Shown: positions 1 to 8,601 of the stretch, piece by piece
Layout of the letters: every line of letters begins with the position of its first letter
Numbering within the stretch: the first letter of the stretch is position 1
Assembly: GCA_036499025.1 (NCBI GenBank)
Contig: DASYEM010000021.1
Span: 12,548-76,547 of the forward strand
Length of the DNA: 64,000 nt
Reading direction: 5' to 3'
Source: Parvibaculum sp036499025
GTDB lineage: Bacteria; Pseudomonadota; Alphaproteobacteria; Parvibaculales; Parvibaculaceae
The notes under the pieces: generated by a model
What the model saw: only the letters and a program-made list of their open reading frames with translations
What the model was told of the DNA's origin: nothing
Database searches by the model: none
Position numbers and translations under genes: made by a program

Positions 1-2
1 TG

Positions 3-1307
3 ACCATGGCCGTGCTCGACGGCGCGGTCGCCAATATCGCGCTGCCGACCATCGCGCGCGAACTGAACGCCAGCGCAGCGCAATCGATCTGGGTGGTCAA
101 CGCCTATCAGCTCGTCATCGTCGTCACGCTTTTGCCTTTGTCTTCGCTCGGCGAGATCATCGGCTATTCGCGCATCTATCGCGTCGGGCTCGCGCTTTTT
201 GGTATCGCCTCATTGACCTGCGCCTTGTCGGATTCGCTGACCATGCTGGTCATCGCCCGCGTGCTGCAAGGCATCGGCGCGTCCTGCATCATGAGCGTCA
301 ATTCAGCGCTGATACGCTTCATCTATCCGCGCGCCCAGCTCGGCCGGGGCATCGGCCTTATTGCTTTCGTTGTGGCGCTTGCGGCGGCGGCGGGACCGAC
401 GGTCGCCGCCGCCATTCTCTCTGTGGCGACATGGCAATGGATTTTTGCCATCAACGTGCCGCTCAGCCTCATCTCGTGGCTGGTCGCCGTTAGCCTTCCG
501 CTGACCGCCAGAGGTACGCATCGTTTTGACTGGATCAGCGCTACGCTCAACGCGGCGATGTTTGGCGCTTTCATCATGGGCATCGATCACCTCGGACACG
601 GATTCGATCACATGGGGCGCGTAGCGCTTGAATTTTCCATCGCCGTCGTCTGCGGCGTGATCCTCGTTCGCCGCCAGCTTTCGCGGCCCGCGCCGCTGCT
701 TCCCGTCGATCTGTTGCGCATCCCGATCTTCGCCCTGTCGATTTGCACGTCCGTCTGTTCCTTCGGCGCGCAGATGCTGGCCTTCGTCACCTTGCCTTTC
801 TATTTGCAGAACGCGCTTCATCGCAGCGAGGTCGAGACGGGCTTGCTGATGACGCCATGGCCCATTGCATTGGTCTTCGTCGCGCCGATGGCAGGGCGTC
901 TCGCCGACCGTTTTCCCTCCGGCCTCCTTGGCGGCATCGGCATGATGATCTTCGCCACGGGCCTCGGCGCGCTCGCCTTCCTGCCGGACGATCCGTCTTC
1001 TTTCGATATTGTCTGGCGCATGCTTGTCTGCGGCGTCGGTTTCGGTCTGTTCCAGTCGCCTAACAACCGGACCATGCTCTCCTCGTCGCCACCGGAGCGG
1101 GCAGGCGGGGCGAGCGGCATGCTGGGCACGGCCCGGCTCACCGGCCAGACTATCGGCACCGCCGTTGTCGCCCTGATTTTCAACCTCATGGCGACCAATG
1201 GAACCCGCGTGGCCTTGACCACAGCCACCATTCTGGCCCTGATCGCCATGGTTCTGAGCTCGCTCCGGCTCACATCGGCGGGTAGCTCGACCCAAAGCAG
1301 ACCTTGA
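3..1307 (+). CDS. DHA2-family multidrug MFS exporter (5' end outside window)
   Basis: The reading frame is already open at the left edge, so the true start probably lies upstream; the first ATG in view is at base 6. The protein resembles the 14-helix drug:H+ antiporters of the EmrB/QacA (DHA2) group, inner-membrane pumps for small hydrophobic compounds. The family signature VLDGAVANIALPTI sits at the visible N-terminus, ARVLQGIGASC follows in the helix 4-5 region, and hydrophobic segments alternate with short charged loops to the end. About 433 residues are visible against roughly 470-500 in the family, which fits loss of a short N-terminus. The substrate cannot be inferred. The gene is not obviously linked to rplM, which has its own promoter downstream. 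Confidence 0.85.
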   Translation, partial: TMAVLDGAVANIALPTIARELNASAAQSIWVVNAYQLVIVVTLLPLSSLGEIIGYSRIYRVGLALFGIASLTCALSDSLTMLVIARVLQGIGASCIMSVNSALIRFIYPRAQLGRGIGLIAFVVALAAAAGPTVAAAILSVATWQWIFAINVPLSLISWLVAVSLPLTARGTHRFDWISATLNAAMFGAFIMGIDHLGHGFDHMGRVALEFSIAVVCGVILVRRQLSRPAPLLPVDLLRIPIFALSICTSVCSFGAQMLAFVTLPFYLQNALHRSEVETGLLMTPWPIALVFVAPMAGRLADRFPSGLLGGIGMMIFATGLGALAFLPDDPSSFDIVWRMLVCGVGFGLFQSPNNRTMLSSSPPERAGGASGMLGTARLTGQTIGTAVVALIFNLMATNGTRVALTTATILALIAMVLSSLRLTSAGSSTQSRP

Positions 1308-1310
1308 TAT

Positions 1311-1328
1311 GCGGTACTATAGTACCGC
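1311..1328. promoter_or_regulatory. Perfect 18-bp palindrome between the exporter and rplM
   Basis: GCGGTACTATAGTACCGC reads identically on both strands, with no mismatch and no spacer. It begins 3 bases after the exporter stop codon and ends about 44 bases upstream of the rplM -35 box. No T-run follows, so it does not look like an intrinsic terminator. Size and symmetry fit an operator for a dimeric repressor such as a TetR-type protein, but no such gene is visible in the window. The operator role is inference. Confidence 0.45.
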
Positions 1329-1371
1329 GTCTATAAAGCACCGCTTTTACGGGCATTTTTCCGCTATATCG

Positions 1372-1399
1372 TTGACAGAATGCGGGGGCTCGCTTAAAA
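1372..1399 (+). promoter_or_regulatory. Probable sigma-70-type promoter of rplM-rpsI
   Basis: A consensus TTGACA (1372-1377) is followed after 16 bases by TTAAAA (1394-1399). It lies about 45 bases before the rplM ATG, which leaves a short untranslated leader. The strong -35 box and the position before a ribosomal protein operon support the call. The start of transcription was not mapped. Confidence 0.6.
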
Positions 1400-1443
1400 G
1401 CGCGGCAACTCTAGACCTCAAAAGCTTTATTGGGACTTTTCGC

Positions 1444-1908
1444 ATGACCACCTATTCCGCGAAGGCCTCCGAGATCGAGAAAAAGTGGATCGTGATCGAC
1501 GCCGAAGGCGTCGTCGTTGGCCGTCTCGCGTCGTTTATCGCGAACCGTCTGCGCGGCAAGCATAAGCCGACCTTCACGCCCCATCTCGACGACGGCGACC
1601 ACGTCATCGTTGTGAACGCAGGCAAAGTCGCGTTCACCGGCAAGAAATACGACGACAAGCGCTACTACCGCCACACGGGCTATCCGGGCGGCATCAAGGA
1701 AACCTCGCCCAAGCGTATTCTCGAAGGCCGTTTTCCCGAGCGCGTTGTCGAGCTTGCCGTGAAGCGCATGATCGCGCGCGGTCCGCTTGCCCGCAAGCAG
1801 ATGGGCAACCTGCACATTTACAGTGGCGCCGAGCATCCGCATGAGGCTCAGCAGCCCCAGAAGGTCGACTTCGCCGCGATCAACCGCAAGAACGTGAGGG
1901 TCGCATAA
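1444..1908 (+). CDS. rplM: 50S ribosomal protein L13
   Basis: This is a structural protein of the large ribosomal subunit that binds 23S rRNA early in assembly. The 154-residue product carries the L13 core, including KWIVIDAEGVVVGRLAS near the N-terminus, GKHKPTFTPH, and PKRILEGRFPERVVE with KRMIARGPL in the middle. The frame is open further upstream, but the ATG at 1444 gives the usual family length and N-terminus (TTYSAKASEIEKKW). The upstream extension would run through the promoter. The stop codon overlaps the rpsI start (TAATG), so L13 and S9 are translationally coupled, the usual bacterial pair. Confidence 0.97.
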   Translation: MTTYSAKASEIEKKWIVIDAEGVVVGRLASFIANRLRGKHKPTFTPHLDDGDHVIVVNAGKVAFTGKKYDDKRYYRHTGYPGGIKETSPKRILEGRFPERVVELAVKRMIARGPLARKQMGNLHIYSGAEHPHEAQQPQKVDFAAINRKNVRVA

Positions 1909-2384
1909 TGGCGCCGGAAACCCATTCGCTCGAAGATCTGAAGGGCGCCATCCAGACGGCAGAGGCTCCTGAAGCCCGCCAGCCCAAGCTCGACAAATTC
2001 GGCCGCGCCTATGCCACCGGCAAGCGCAAGAACGCCGTCGCGCGCGTTTGGCTGAAGCCGGGCTCCGGCAAGATCATCATCAACGGCCGTGACCTTGAGC
2101 GTTACTTCGCTCGTCCCGTGCTGCGCATGATCCTCAACCAGCCGCTCGTCGCGGCAGCTCGCGAGAAGCAGTTCGACATCACCGCAACGGTGCTTGGCGG
2201 CGGTCTCTCCGGTCAGGCCGGTGCGATCCGTCACGGCATCTCGCGCGCGCTCACCTATTTCGAGCCCGAGCTGCGCGGCGTCCTCAAGAAGGACGGCTTC
2301 CTCACGCGCGACAGCCGTGTGGTTGAACGCAAGAAGTACGGCAAGGCGAAGGCCCGCCGCAGCTTCCAGTTCTCGAAGCGCTGA
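1908..2384 (+). CDS. rpsI: 30S ribosomal protein S9
   Basis: S9 belongs to the small subunit head, and its C-terminal tail reaches the P-site tRNA. The product has 158 residues. The first ~30 are an acidic extension common in alphaproteobacterial S9, and the conserved core begins at YATGKRKNAVARVWL. GGGLSGQAGAIRHGISRAL and the basic tail KKYGKAKARRSFQFSKR are intact. The start codon overlaps the rplM stop by one base. A hairpin with a T-run follows the gene, so the operon probably ends here. Confidence 0.97.
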   Translation: MAPETHSLEDLKGAIQTAEAPEARQPKLDKFGRAYATGKRKNAVARVWLKPGSGKIIINGRDLERYFARPVLRMILNQPLVAAAREKQFDITATVLGGGLSGQAGAIRHGISRALTYFEPELRGVLKKDGFLTRDSRVVERKKYGKAKARRSFQFSKR

Positions 2385-2407
2385 TCGCTTATTGCGGTTA
2401 CGATCAG

Positions 2408-2438
2408 GGGCGCTTCGAAATATCGAGGCGCCCTTTTT
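2408..2438 (+). terminator. Rho-independent terminator after rpsI
   Basis: An 11-bp stem (GGGCGCTTCGA paired with TCGAGGCGCCC, one G-T wobble) with a 4-base loop is followed by TTTTT. It starts 24 bases after the rpsI stop and ends 30 bases before argC, so it separates the ribosomal operon from argC. Confidence 0.8.
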
Positions 2439-2467
2439 CTTTGTCTTTTTGCTCCGCGGAGTGCGAC

Positions 2468-3421
2468 ATGGTCACGAAGGTTTTCATCGACGGCGAAGCG
2501 GGGACGACTGGTCTCCAGATCAGGGCGCGGCTCGACCAGCGGCGCGACCTCGAATTCATTCGCCTGACCGAAGCGACCCGCAAGGATGCGAAGGCGCGAA
2601 AGGATGCGCTCAACGCCGCCGACATCGTCATTCTTTGCCTGCCCGACGATGCGGCAAAGGAAGCGGTGAAGCTCATCGAGAATCCGCTGACCCGCGTCAT
2701 CGATGCCTCGTCCGGGCACCGCGTTTCGCCCGGCTGGGTCTATGGCTTCCCGGAAATGGCGAAGATACAGCGCAAGATCATTCGCGAGGCGGGCAGGGTG
2801 ACGAACCCCGGCTGCTATCCGACAGGTGCGATTGCGCTCATCCGTCCGTTGGCGCGCGCGGGTATCGTTCCCGATAGCTGGCCGATCACCATCAACGCCG
2901 TGTCAGGCTATTCCGGTGGCGGCAAGTCGATGATCGCCGAGTTCGAAGACAAAAATTCGCCTGCCGCCACGCGGGACAATTACCGCATCTATGGTTTGAG
3001 CCTCGAGCACAAGCATGTGCCCGAGATCGAGCAATACAGCCTGCTTGCGCAGCGCCCGCTGTTCACGCCCGCCGTGGGTCGCTATGCGCAAGGCATGATT
3101 GTCGAAGTGCCGTTGCAGCTCTGGGCGCTGCCTGGTGCGCCTTCGATGAAGCTTGTGCATGAAACCATCGCCGCGACCTATGAAGGCGAGCGTTTCGTTT
3201 CCGTCGCATCGCTGGAAGAGAGTGCGGGCCTGAAGGGCCTGGATCCCGAAGGCCTTAACGGCACCAACAACCTGAAGCTATTTGTCTTTGGCAATGAAGC
3301 GACAAAGCAGGTGCGTCTCGTCGCGCTGCTCGACAATCTCGGCAAGGGTGCGTCGGCGCAGGCGGTTCAATGCATGAACATCATGCTCGGGATCGATGAA
3401 GGCATCGGCGTCGATTTGTAA
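2468..3421 (+). CDS. argC: N-acetyl-gamma-glutamyl-phosphate reductase, short type
   Basis: ArgC reduces N-acetyl-glutamyl phosphate to the semialdehyde with NADPH in arginine biosynthesis (cytoplasm). The product has 317 residues, the size of the shorter type 2 enzymes. KVFIDGEAGTTGLQI forms the N-terminal nucleotide-binding loop, and NPGCYPTGA contains the catalytic cysteine. The ATG at 2468 has a GGAG ribosome-binding site 6 bases upstream. An in-frame ATG 27 bases earlier would lie against the rpsI terminator and is less likely. No other arg gene is adjacent. Confidence 0.93.
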   Translation: MVTKVFIDGEAGTTGLQIRARLDQRRDLEFIRLTEATRKDAKARKDALNAADIVILCLPDDAAKEAVKLIENPLTRVIDASSGHRVSPGWVYGFPEMAKIQRKIIREAGRVTNPGCYPTGAIALIRPLARAGIVPDSWPITINAVSGYSGGGKSMIAEFEDKNSPAATRDNYRIYGLSLEHKHVPEIEQYSLLAQRPLFTPAVGRYAQGMIVEVPLQLWALPGAPSMKLVHETIAATYEGERFVSVASLEESAGLKGLDPEGLNGTNNLKLFVFGNEATKQVRLVALLDNLGKGASAQAVQCMNIMLGIDEGIGVDL

Positions 3422-3423
3422 CG

Positions 3424-4248
3424 CTACATTTTTAGCAGGATCACGCCCGCGGCCACGACACAAGCGGCGATGATGGCGCGCGCGCCCAGTCCTTCTTTCA
3501 GGATCAGTCCTGAAATCAGCGCGCCGAAAACAACACTTGTTTCGCGCAGCGCCGCAACAGGACCTAGCGCGGTGACGCTCATCGCCCAGATGACGAGCCA
3601 ATAGGCGACGACCGAAATGAAGCCACCGCCGAGGCCGAGCAACATGTCGCGACGCGGGCGCAGCAAGGCGGGTCCGCGCCGCCACAAGGCAATCGCTGTG
3701 ATGCTGACGCCGTCCAACGCAGAGAGCCAGATCACATAGGCACTGGCGCTTTCCGCCAGACGTCCGCCGAGCCCATCATTCAGCGTGTAGCTGGCAATGA
3801 AAACCGATGTGCCGAGAGCATAAAAAATCGCCCGAGGATCGGTCGGTCCGCGCGCGCCGTTCCTGGAGCGCCAGGCAAGACTGACAATGCCCGCCAGAAT
3901 CATGACGATGCCGACGGTCGCGCCCAACGGCAGCCGTTCGCCGAGGAACAGAAATCCGACCAGCGTGACGATTGCCGGCGCGGTGCCGCGGGCCAGCGGA
4001 TAAACCTGCCCCATATCGCCATGCATATAGGCCTTGACGAGGAAGACCTTGTAGCCGGTATGCAGCGCCAGCGAGAGCAGGATGATCTTCCAGATTTCCC
4101 AGCTCGGAAACGGCGCGAAGGGCAGCAGCGGCAACATCAGCAAGCTGCCGCCGCCCGCGACGTAAGCCATCATCGACAGCCGGTCGGCATTGGACTTGAT
4201 GAGCGCATTCCAGACCGCATGAAACAACGCGGCAAGCAGCACGAGCAA
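3424..4248 (-). CDS. EamA-family (DMT) membrane transporter
   Basis: This is a predicted inner-membrane exporter of the drug/metabolite transporter superfamily, with about ten helices made of two EamA repeats. FHAVWNALIKS lies at the first helix, PLARGTAPAIVTLVG in the middle of repeat 1, and ALRETSVVFGALISGLILKE in repeat 2, where this superfamily often has an E-x-x-x-V-F/P pattern. The substrate is unknown. The start marked is a TTG with no ribosome-binding site. A CTG at 4266, six bases after GGGAG, would add LSLSIT and restore a normal family N-terminus, so the real start may be CTG. The gene is convergent with argC. Confidence 0.82.
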   Translation of the reverse strand: MLVLLAALFHAVWNALIKSNADRLSMMAYVAGGGSLLMLPLLPFAPFPSWEIWKIILLSLALHTGYKVFLVKAYMHGDMGQVYPLARGTAPAIVTLVGFLFLGERLPLGATVGIVMILAGIVSLAWRSRNGARGPTDPRAIFYALGTSVFIASYTLNDGLGGRLAESASAYVIWLSALDGVSITAIALWRRGPALLRPRRDMLLGLGGGFISVVAYWLVIWAMSVTALGPVAALRETSVVFGALISGLILKEGLGARAIIAACVVAAGVILLKM

Positions 4249-4415
4249 GGTGATGGAGAGGGACAGGACAAACTCCCGAAGCCGGAATGACGAGCAAGCC
4301 GAAGCTACAAGTCAAAGCGCCGGATGCGCATACGGAATTTTCAGCATGGGCTTTGCGTGATCGGATGGTCGTGGCAAGCGTGCGTGGCGATGATGCAAAG
4401 AGGTTTGCGAAAACC

Positions 4416-6278
4416 TCACTCGCCCGACTTCACCAGCACATAGGACCCCGGCGCATCTTCCAGCACCTTGAGCTTTCCGTCGCCCGGCGCGCGCGCGTTG
4501 ACCAGCGGACCTGATTGCGGCTTCAGCCAGCTTTCCCAGTCGTGCCACCATGAGCCCGGCGTTTCAGTTGCCTCTTCGAGCCATTCTTTTGCAAGCCTGG
4601 GCCGTGCGTCATTCGTCCAGTACTGGTATTTCCGCGCCGAGGGCGGATTGATGACGCCGGCGATGTGGCCCGAGCCCGCGACGATGAATTTCACATCGCC
4701 GCCGAAAAGCCGCGTCGCCTTGTAGACCGAGTTATAAGGCGCGATGTGGTCTTCGCGACTCGACTGGAGGTAGATCGGTATCTTGATTTTCGACAGGTCG
4801 AGCGTTTCACCGCCGAGCTCCATGCGGCCTTCGGCGAGATTGTTCCGCAGGTAGCATTCGCGCAGATAGAAGAGATGCATCTTGGCGGGCATGCGCGTGG
4901 CGTCGGCATTCCAGTAAAGAAGATCGAAGGGGACGGGCTCGCGGCCAAGCAGGTAATTATTGACCACGTAAGACCAGATCAACTCGTTCGAGCGCAGCAT
5001 GTTGAAGGTCGATGCCATAGCAGAGCCTTCGAGCAAGCCGCCATTGGCTTCCATCTGCTGTTCGAGCCCCGCGATCTGTCCCTCGTCGACAAAGACTTGC
5101 AGATCGCCCGCTTCAGTGAAGTCTACTTGCGTCGCAAAGAAGGTCGCGGATTTGATACGCCCGTCGTTCTTCGCCGCCATATGCGCCAGCGTCGAGGCAA
5201 GCAGGGTGCCGCCGATGCAATAGCCGATGGCGTTGACGTCTTTTTCACCTGTGGCTTTTTCGATCGCATCGAGCGCCGGATAGGCGCCATCGATCATGTA
5301 ACTCTCGAAAGAAATCATCGCCTGTTGCGCGTCGGGATTGACCCAGCTCACGACGAAGACGGTATAGCCCTGCTCGACAGCCCACCGGACGAAGGATTTT
5401 TCCGGCGTGAGGTCGAGAATATAATATTTGTTGATCCAGGGCGGAAAGATCAGCAGCGGCCGCTTATGAACCTTCCCGGTCGTCGGTTCATATTGCAGCA
5501 GCTGGATCAGATCGTTCTGGAAGACGACCTTGCCCGGCGTCAGCGCGATGTTGCGGCCGAGCTCAAAGGCCTTCATGTCGGTTTGCTGAATGTTCAGCTT
5601 GCCGTGTCCGCGCTCCACATCTTCGAGCAGATGCTGCATTCCGAGAACGAGATTTTCACCGTTGGATTGCAGCGTGGCGCGCAGCACCTGCGGATTGGTC
5701 AGCAGAAAGTTCGAAGGAGAAAAAGCGTCGGCGAATTGCTTGACGTAGAATTCGGCTTTCTTGCGCGTATGCTCATCGACGCCCTCAGTGTCGCGCACCT
5801 GTTGGCCGAGCCATTGGCTCATCAGCAGATATGACTGCTTCATCAGGTCGAAGGCGACATTGTTTTGCCAGTCGGAATCCTTGAAGCGCTTATCCGCACG
5901 CGCGGGCTGAACGACAGGTTCGGTTTCCTGACCCATCAGGCGACGCGTCGTCGATTGCCAGAGATCGAGATATCCGTTCCAGAGCTGGGCTTGCGCCTCG
6001 ACGAGTTTCAGCGGATTTTTCACGTAACTCGTGGCGACATCGAGAATCGGTTTGCCGATACGCCGCACATCGCTCATCGACGAGCTGAGCGACCCGGATT
6101 CTTCGCCGCCGACCATTTGCCGGAAGGCTTTCTGGCCGAGCGCAGCCGCCTGAATGAGATTGAGCGCCATCGCACCCATGTCGGGAATGGGATAGGCCGA
6201 AGCTTTCGCTTCTGGCAGAACAGGTTGCGCTTGGGCCGGCTGGCCTTGAGACGGCGAACTCTTCTTGCGTGGCGGCAC
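4416..6278 (-). CDS. phaC: Class I poly(3-hydroxyalkanoate) synthase
   Basis: This enzyme polymerises (R)-3-hydroxyacyl-CoA, normally 3-hydroxybutyryl-CoA, into storage polyester at the granule surface. The length (620 residues) is that of class I synthases. The lipase-like box GYCIGG carries the nucleophilic cysteine, SSREDHIAPY the catalytic aspartate, and GSGHIAGVINPP the histidine, so the triad is complete. The N-terminus is Pro/Gln/Ala-rich and variable, as usual. The start is a GTG. No phaA, phaB or phasin gene is nearby, so precursor supply must be encoded elsewhere. Confidence 0.95.
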   Translation of the reverse strand: MPPRKKSSPSQGQPAQAQPVLPEAKASAYPIPDMGAMALNLIQAAALGQKAFRQMVGGEESGSLSSSMSDVRRIGKPILDVATSYVKNPLKLVEAQAQLWNGYLDLWQSTTRRLMGQETEPVVQPARADKRFKDSDWQNNVAFDLMKQSYLLMSQWLGQQVRDTEGVDEHTRKKAEFYVKQFADAFSPSNFLLTNPQVLRATLQSNGENLVLGMQHLLEDVERGHGKLNIQQTDMKAFELGRNIALTPGKVVFQNDLIQLLQYEPTTGKVHKRPLLIFPPWINKYYILDLTPEKSFVRWAVEQGYTVFVVSWVNPDAQQAMISFESYMIDGAYPALDAIEKATGEKDVNAIGYCIGGTLLASTLAHMAAKNDGRIKSATFFATQVDFTEAGDLQVFVDEGQIAGLEQQMEANGGLLEGSAMASTFNMLRSNELIWSYVVNNYLLGREPVPFDLLYWNADATRMPAKMHLFYLRECYLRNNLAEGRMELGGETLDLSKIKIPIYLQSSREDHIAPYNSVYKATRLFGGDVKFIVAGSGHIAGVINPPSARKYQYWTNDARPRLAKEWLEEATETPGSWWHDWESWLKPQSGPLVNARAPGDGKLKVLEDAPGSYVLVKSGE

Positions 6279-6437
6279 GTCGTTTCCCTGGTCCGGTCTG
6301 CCGCTGGCGCCGATTTCGCGCGCGACTATCGGTTTTGTGTTCGGTTTCTATACTATACGCTCTGGCGCAGCCGCCCATGAAAATGCGATAAATTGCGCCG
6401 GCTGGGGCCAGAACGAAATTTAGGGAGCGGAGACCAC

Positions 6438-7103
6438 ATGTCCAGGCAGGGATCGGACGTTATGCGGAACCGGAGCAATCCGTTGGGGCAGCCTCTTGTG
6501 AGGGTCGCCGCCGCAGCCTTGCTGATGGGCGGTCTTGCCGCTTGCTCGATGATGCCCGACTGGGCAAAGCCCGGCGCGGTTTATGGTGAAGGCACGCCCG
6601 CGGCGACGCCCGAAGGCACGGAAGGTTTCCCCAATCTTGCCGACACGCCGGGCCAGAAGCCGTCTTCGACCAGCGTCGAAGACCAGAAAAGCATCGCCGA
6701 AGGTCTGGCCGCCGATCGCGCCAGCGCCAAGCATACCGATGAAGTGCTGCGCGGCGGCACCGAGCCGCCGGCGCCCGCGCCGCAGGTGGCAGCGCCAAAG
6801 CCCGTTCCGGCGCTGAAGGATGCTCCGGCAGAGGCTGCGGAACCGGAAGCGCAGCCCGAGACTTCGAAGGCAAACGGCAAGAAGAGCGAACTTCTGCCTA
6901 TGCCCGGTTTCGGCGGACACGCCACGCTTGCCGCCGCCCGTCGCATCCAGACGGCCTCCGCCGATATGTCGCAAGACGCACCGGCGGCTGCCAGCGAAGA
7001 TACCGAGGCAAAGCCCGATCCGAATGCCGAACAGCCGGTCAGCGCCGCGCCAACGACCCCGGTCGAGGTCAAGCCGGTGATCGGCGGCGGGAAGGCTATG
7101 TAG
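6438..7103 (+). CDS. Ala/Pro-rich lipoprotein of unknown function
   Basis: The 221-residue product starts with a basic segment, then a hydrophobic stretch (AAAALLMGGLAAC) ending in a lipobox. It should therefore be acylated on that cysteine and held in the envelope. The ATG at 6438 follows GGAG and is preferred over an ATG 45 bases upstream. After the signal, a short conserved-looking segment (EGFPNLADTPGQKPSS, then EGLAADRASAKHTDEVLR) resembles segments in other alphaproteobacterial envelope lipoproteins. The rest is low-complexity Ala/Pro/Glu and probably disordered. It is divergent from phaC; no catalytic motif is visible. Confidence 0.65.
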   Translation: MSRQGSDVMRNRSNPLGQPLVRVAAAALLMGGLAACSMMPDWAKPGAVYGEGTPAATPEGTEGFPNLADTPGQKPSSTSVEDQKSIAEGLAADRASAKHTDEVLRGGTEPPAPAPQVAAPKPVPALKDAPAEAAEPEAQPETSKANGKKSELLPMPGFGGHATLAAARRIQTASADMSQDAPAAASEDTEAKPDPNAEQPVSAAPTTPVEVKPVIGGGKAM

Positions 7104-7126
7104 GCTCGAAGACGCTTCTTCGAGCC
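7103..7126 (+). terminator. Hairpin just after the lipoprotein gene
   Basis: GGCTCGAAG and CTTCGAGCC form a perfect 9-bp stem beginning at the last base of the stop codon. No T-run follows, so it is either a Rho-dependent or 3'-end-stabilising structure rather than a classical terminator. The remaining ~210 bases before alaC hold no gene I can support and presumably carry the alaC promoter. Confidence 0.35.
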
Positions 7127-7338
7127 TGACGTGAGCTACCCGTGCAATAAGGTCCCGCTATGGGCGAATCCGTCATAATCTTGCCTTGAGCCGCTCCGCT
7201 ATTGGGGCGAGGCAGTCCCTTGGCCCTTTGGTCACGGCGCAGCCCCGTTTTCAGCCCTTTTGGCGTGGCCCGGTTCCTGGTTTGGAGTTATAAGGGCGGC
7301 GTTATCAGGGGTTTCGCGCCCCGCTTCAGGATTTGACC

Positions 7339-8601
7339 ATGAGCGAAGAATTCCATCGCATAAAGCGTCTGCCCCCTTACGTCTTTGAGAGCGTGAACAA
7401 GCTCAAGGCGAAGGCGCGCGCCGAAGGCAAGGACATCATCGATTTCGGCATGGGCAACCCGGATATGCCGACGCCGCCGCATATCGTCGAAAAGATGATC
7501 GAAGCGGTACGCGATCCGAAAACCCATCGCTATTCCTCTTCGCGCGGCATTCCCGGTCTGCGCAAGGCGCAGGCCGCCTATTACGAGCGCCGCTTCGGTG
7601 TGAAGCTCAATCCCGAAACGGAAGTCATCGCGACGCTGGGCTCCAAAGAGGGCCTCGCCAATCTCGCGCAGGCCATCACCGCGCCGGGCGACGTGATCCT
7701 CTGTCCGAACCCGAGCTATCCGATCCACGCCTTCGGCTTCATCATTTCGGGCGCGGTCATCCGCAGCGTACCCTTCGAGAGCCAGTCCGGTTTTTTCGAC
7801 ATGCTGGAGCGCGGCGTCCGCCATAGCGTCCCGAAGCCCGTCGCGCTCGTCGTGAGCTATCCGTCCAATCCGACGGCGCAGGTAGCCGATCTCGATTTCT
7901 ACCGCGAGATCGTCGCTTTCGCGGCCAAGCATGACCTCTACATTATTTCCGATCTCGCTTATTCCGAGATTTATTTTGACGGCAATCCGCCGCCCTCGAT
8001 CTTGCAGGTGCCCGGCGCGCGCGAGCGCAGCGTCGAGTTCACCTCGCTCTCCAAAACCTATGCGATGCCCGGCTGGCGCATGGGTTTCGCTGTCGGAAAT
8101 GAGCGTCTCGTCAACGCGCTCGGCCGTGTGAAGTCCTATCTTGATTACGGCGCCTTCACGCCCATTCAGGTTGCGGCCACGGCGGCGCTCAACGGCCCGC
8201 AAGATTGCGTCGAGGAAATTCGCCAGACCTACAAGCATCGCCGCGACGTGCTGGTCGACAGCATGGCGCGGTCGGGCTGGGACATTCCGAGCCCGCCAGC
8301 ATCGATGTTCGCCTGGTCGCCTATCCCGGAGAAGTTCCGCCACATCGGTTCGATGGGTTTTTCTACGCTGCTGCTTGAACAGGCCGACGTCGCCGTCGCG
8401 CCTGGCATCGGCTTTGGTGAATATGGCGACGGCCACGTCCGCATCGGTCTCGTCGAAAACGAGCAGCGCATCCGGCAGGCGGCGCGCGGCGTCAAGCGCA
8501 TGATGCAGAACGCCGACCAGATCCTTGCCGAATATGAAGAACGCACCGGCATCAAAGGCAACGTCGTTCCCCATCCCAATTCGAGAGCGGGCCGGCCGTG
8601 A
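7339..8601 (+). CDS. alaC: PLP-dependent aminotransferase, AlaC type
   Basis: This is a fold-type I class I/II aminotransferase, most like the glutamate-pyruvate transaminase AlaC and its relatives. It would transfer an amino group from glutamate to pyruvate or a related 2-oxo acid. The 420-residue product has FGMGNPDMPTPPHIV near the N-terminus and the PLP lysine in SLSKTYAMPGWRMGF. The ATG at 7339 is chosen over a TTG two codons earlier. Its stop overlaps the GTG start of hom by four bases, so the two are coupled. Close relatives act on other amino acids, so the exact substrate is inferred. Confidence 0.85.
   Translation: MSEEFHRIKRLPPYVFESVNKLKAKARAEGKDIIDFGMGNPDMPTPPHIVEKMIEAVRDPKTHRYSSSRGIPGLRKAQAAYYERRFGVKLNPETEVIATLGSKEGLANLAQAITAPGDVILCPNPSYPIHAFGFIISGAVIRSVPFESQSGFFDMLERGVRHSVPKPVALVVSYPSNPTAQVADLDFYREIVAFAAKHDLYIISDLAYSEIYFDGNPPPSILQVPGARERSVEFTSLSKTYAMPGWRMGFAVGNERLVNALGRVKSYLDYGAFTPIQVAATAALNGPQDCVEEIRQTYKHRRDVLVDSMARSGWDIPSPPASMFAWSPIPEKFRHIGSMGFSTLLLEQADVAVAPGIGFGEYGDGHVRIGLVENEQRIRQAARGVKRMMQNADQILAEYEERTGIKGNVVPHPNSRAGRP

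Noticed and set aside
303..1295. 330-codon open frame antisense to the exporter gene
   Set aside because: It mirrors the codon bias of the plus-strand transporter, and its product is an Arg/Asp/His/Gly-rich string with no family pattern. Long antisense frames are common in high-GC DNA.
1309..1443. N-terminal extension of rplM
   Set aside because: It would place the promoter and part of the palindrome inside the coding sequence and adds residues not seen in L13.
4287..4514. Small plus-strand gene between the EamA and phaC genes
   Set aside because: The 75-codon frame overlaps the conserved phaC C-terminus, has no ribosome-binding site and matches nothing I know.
7127..7338. Possible riboswitch upstream of alaC-hom
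   Set aside because: I looked for SAM-II, SAM-V or T-box-like conserved cores and could not find one. A covariance-model search (Infernal against Rfam) would settle it.
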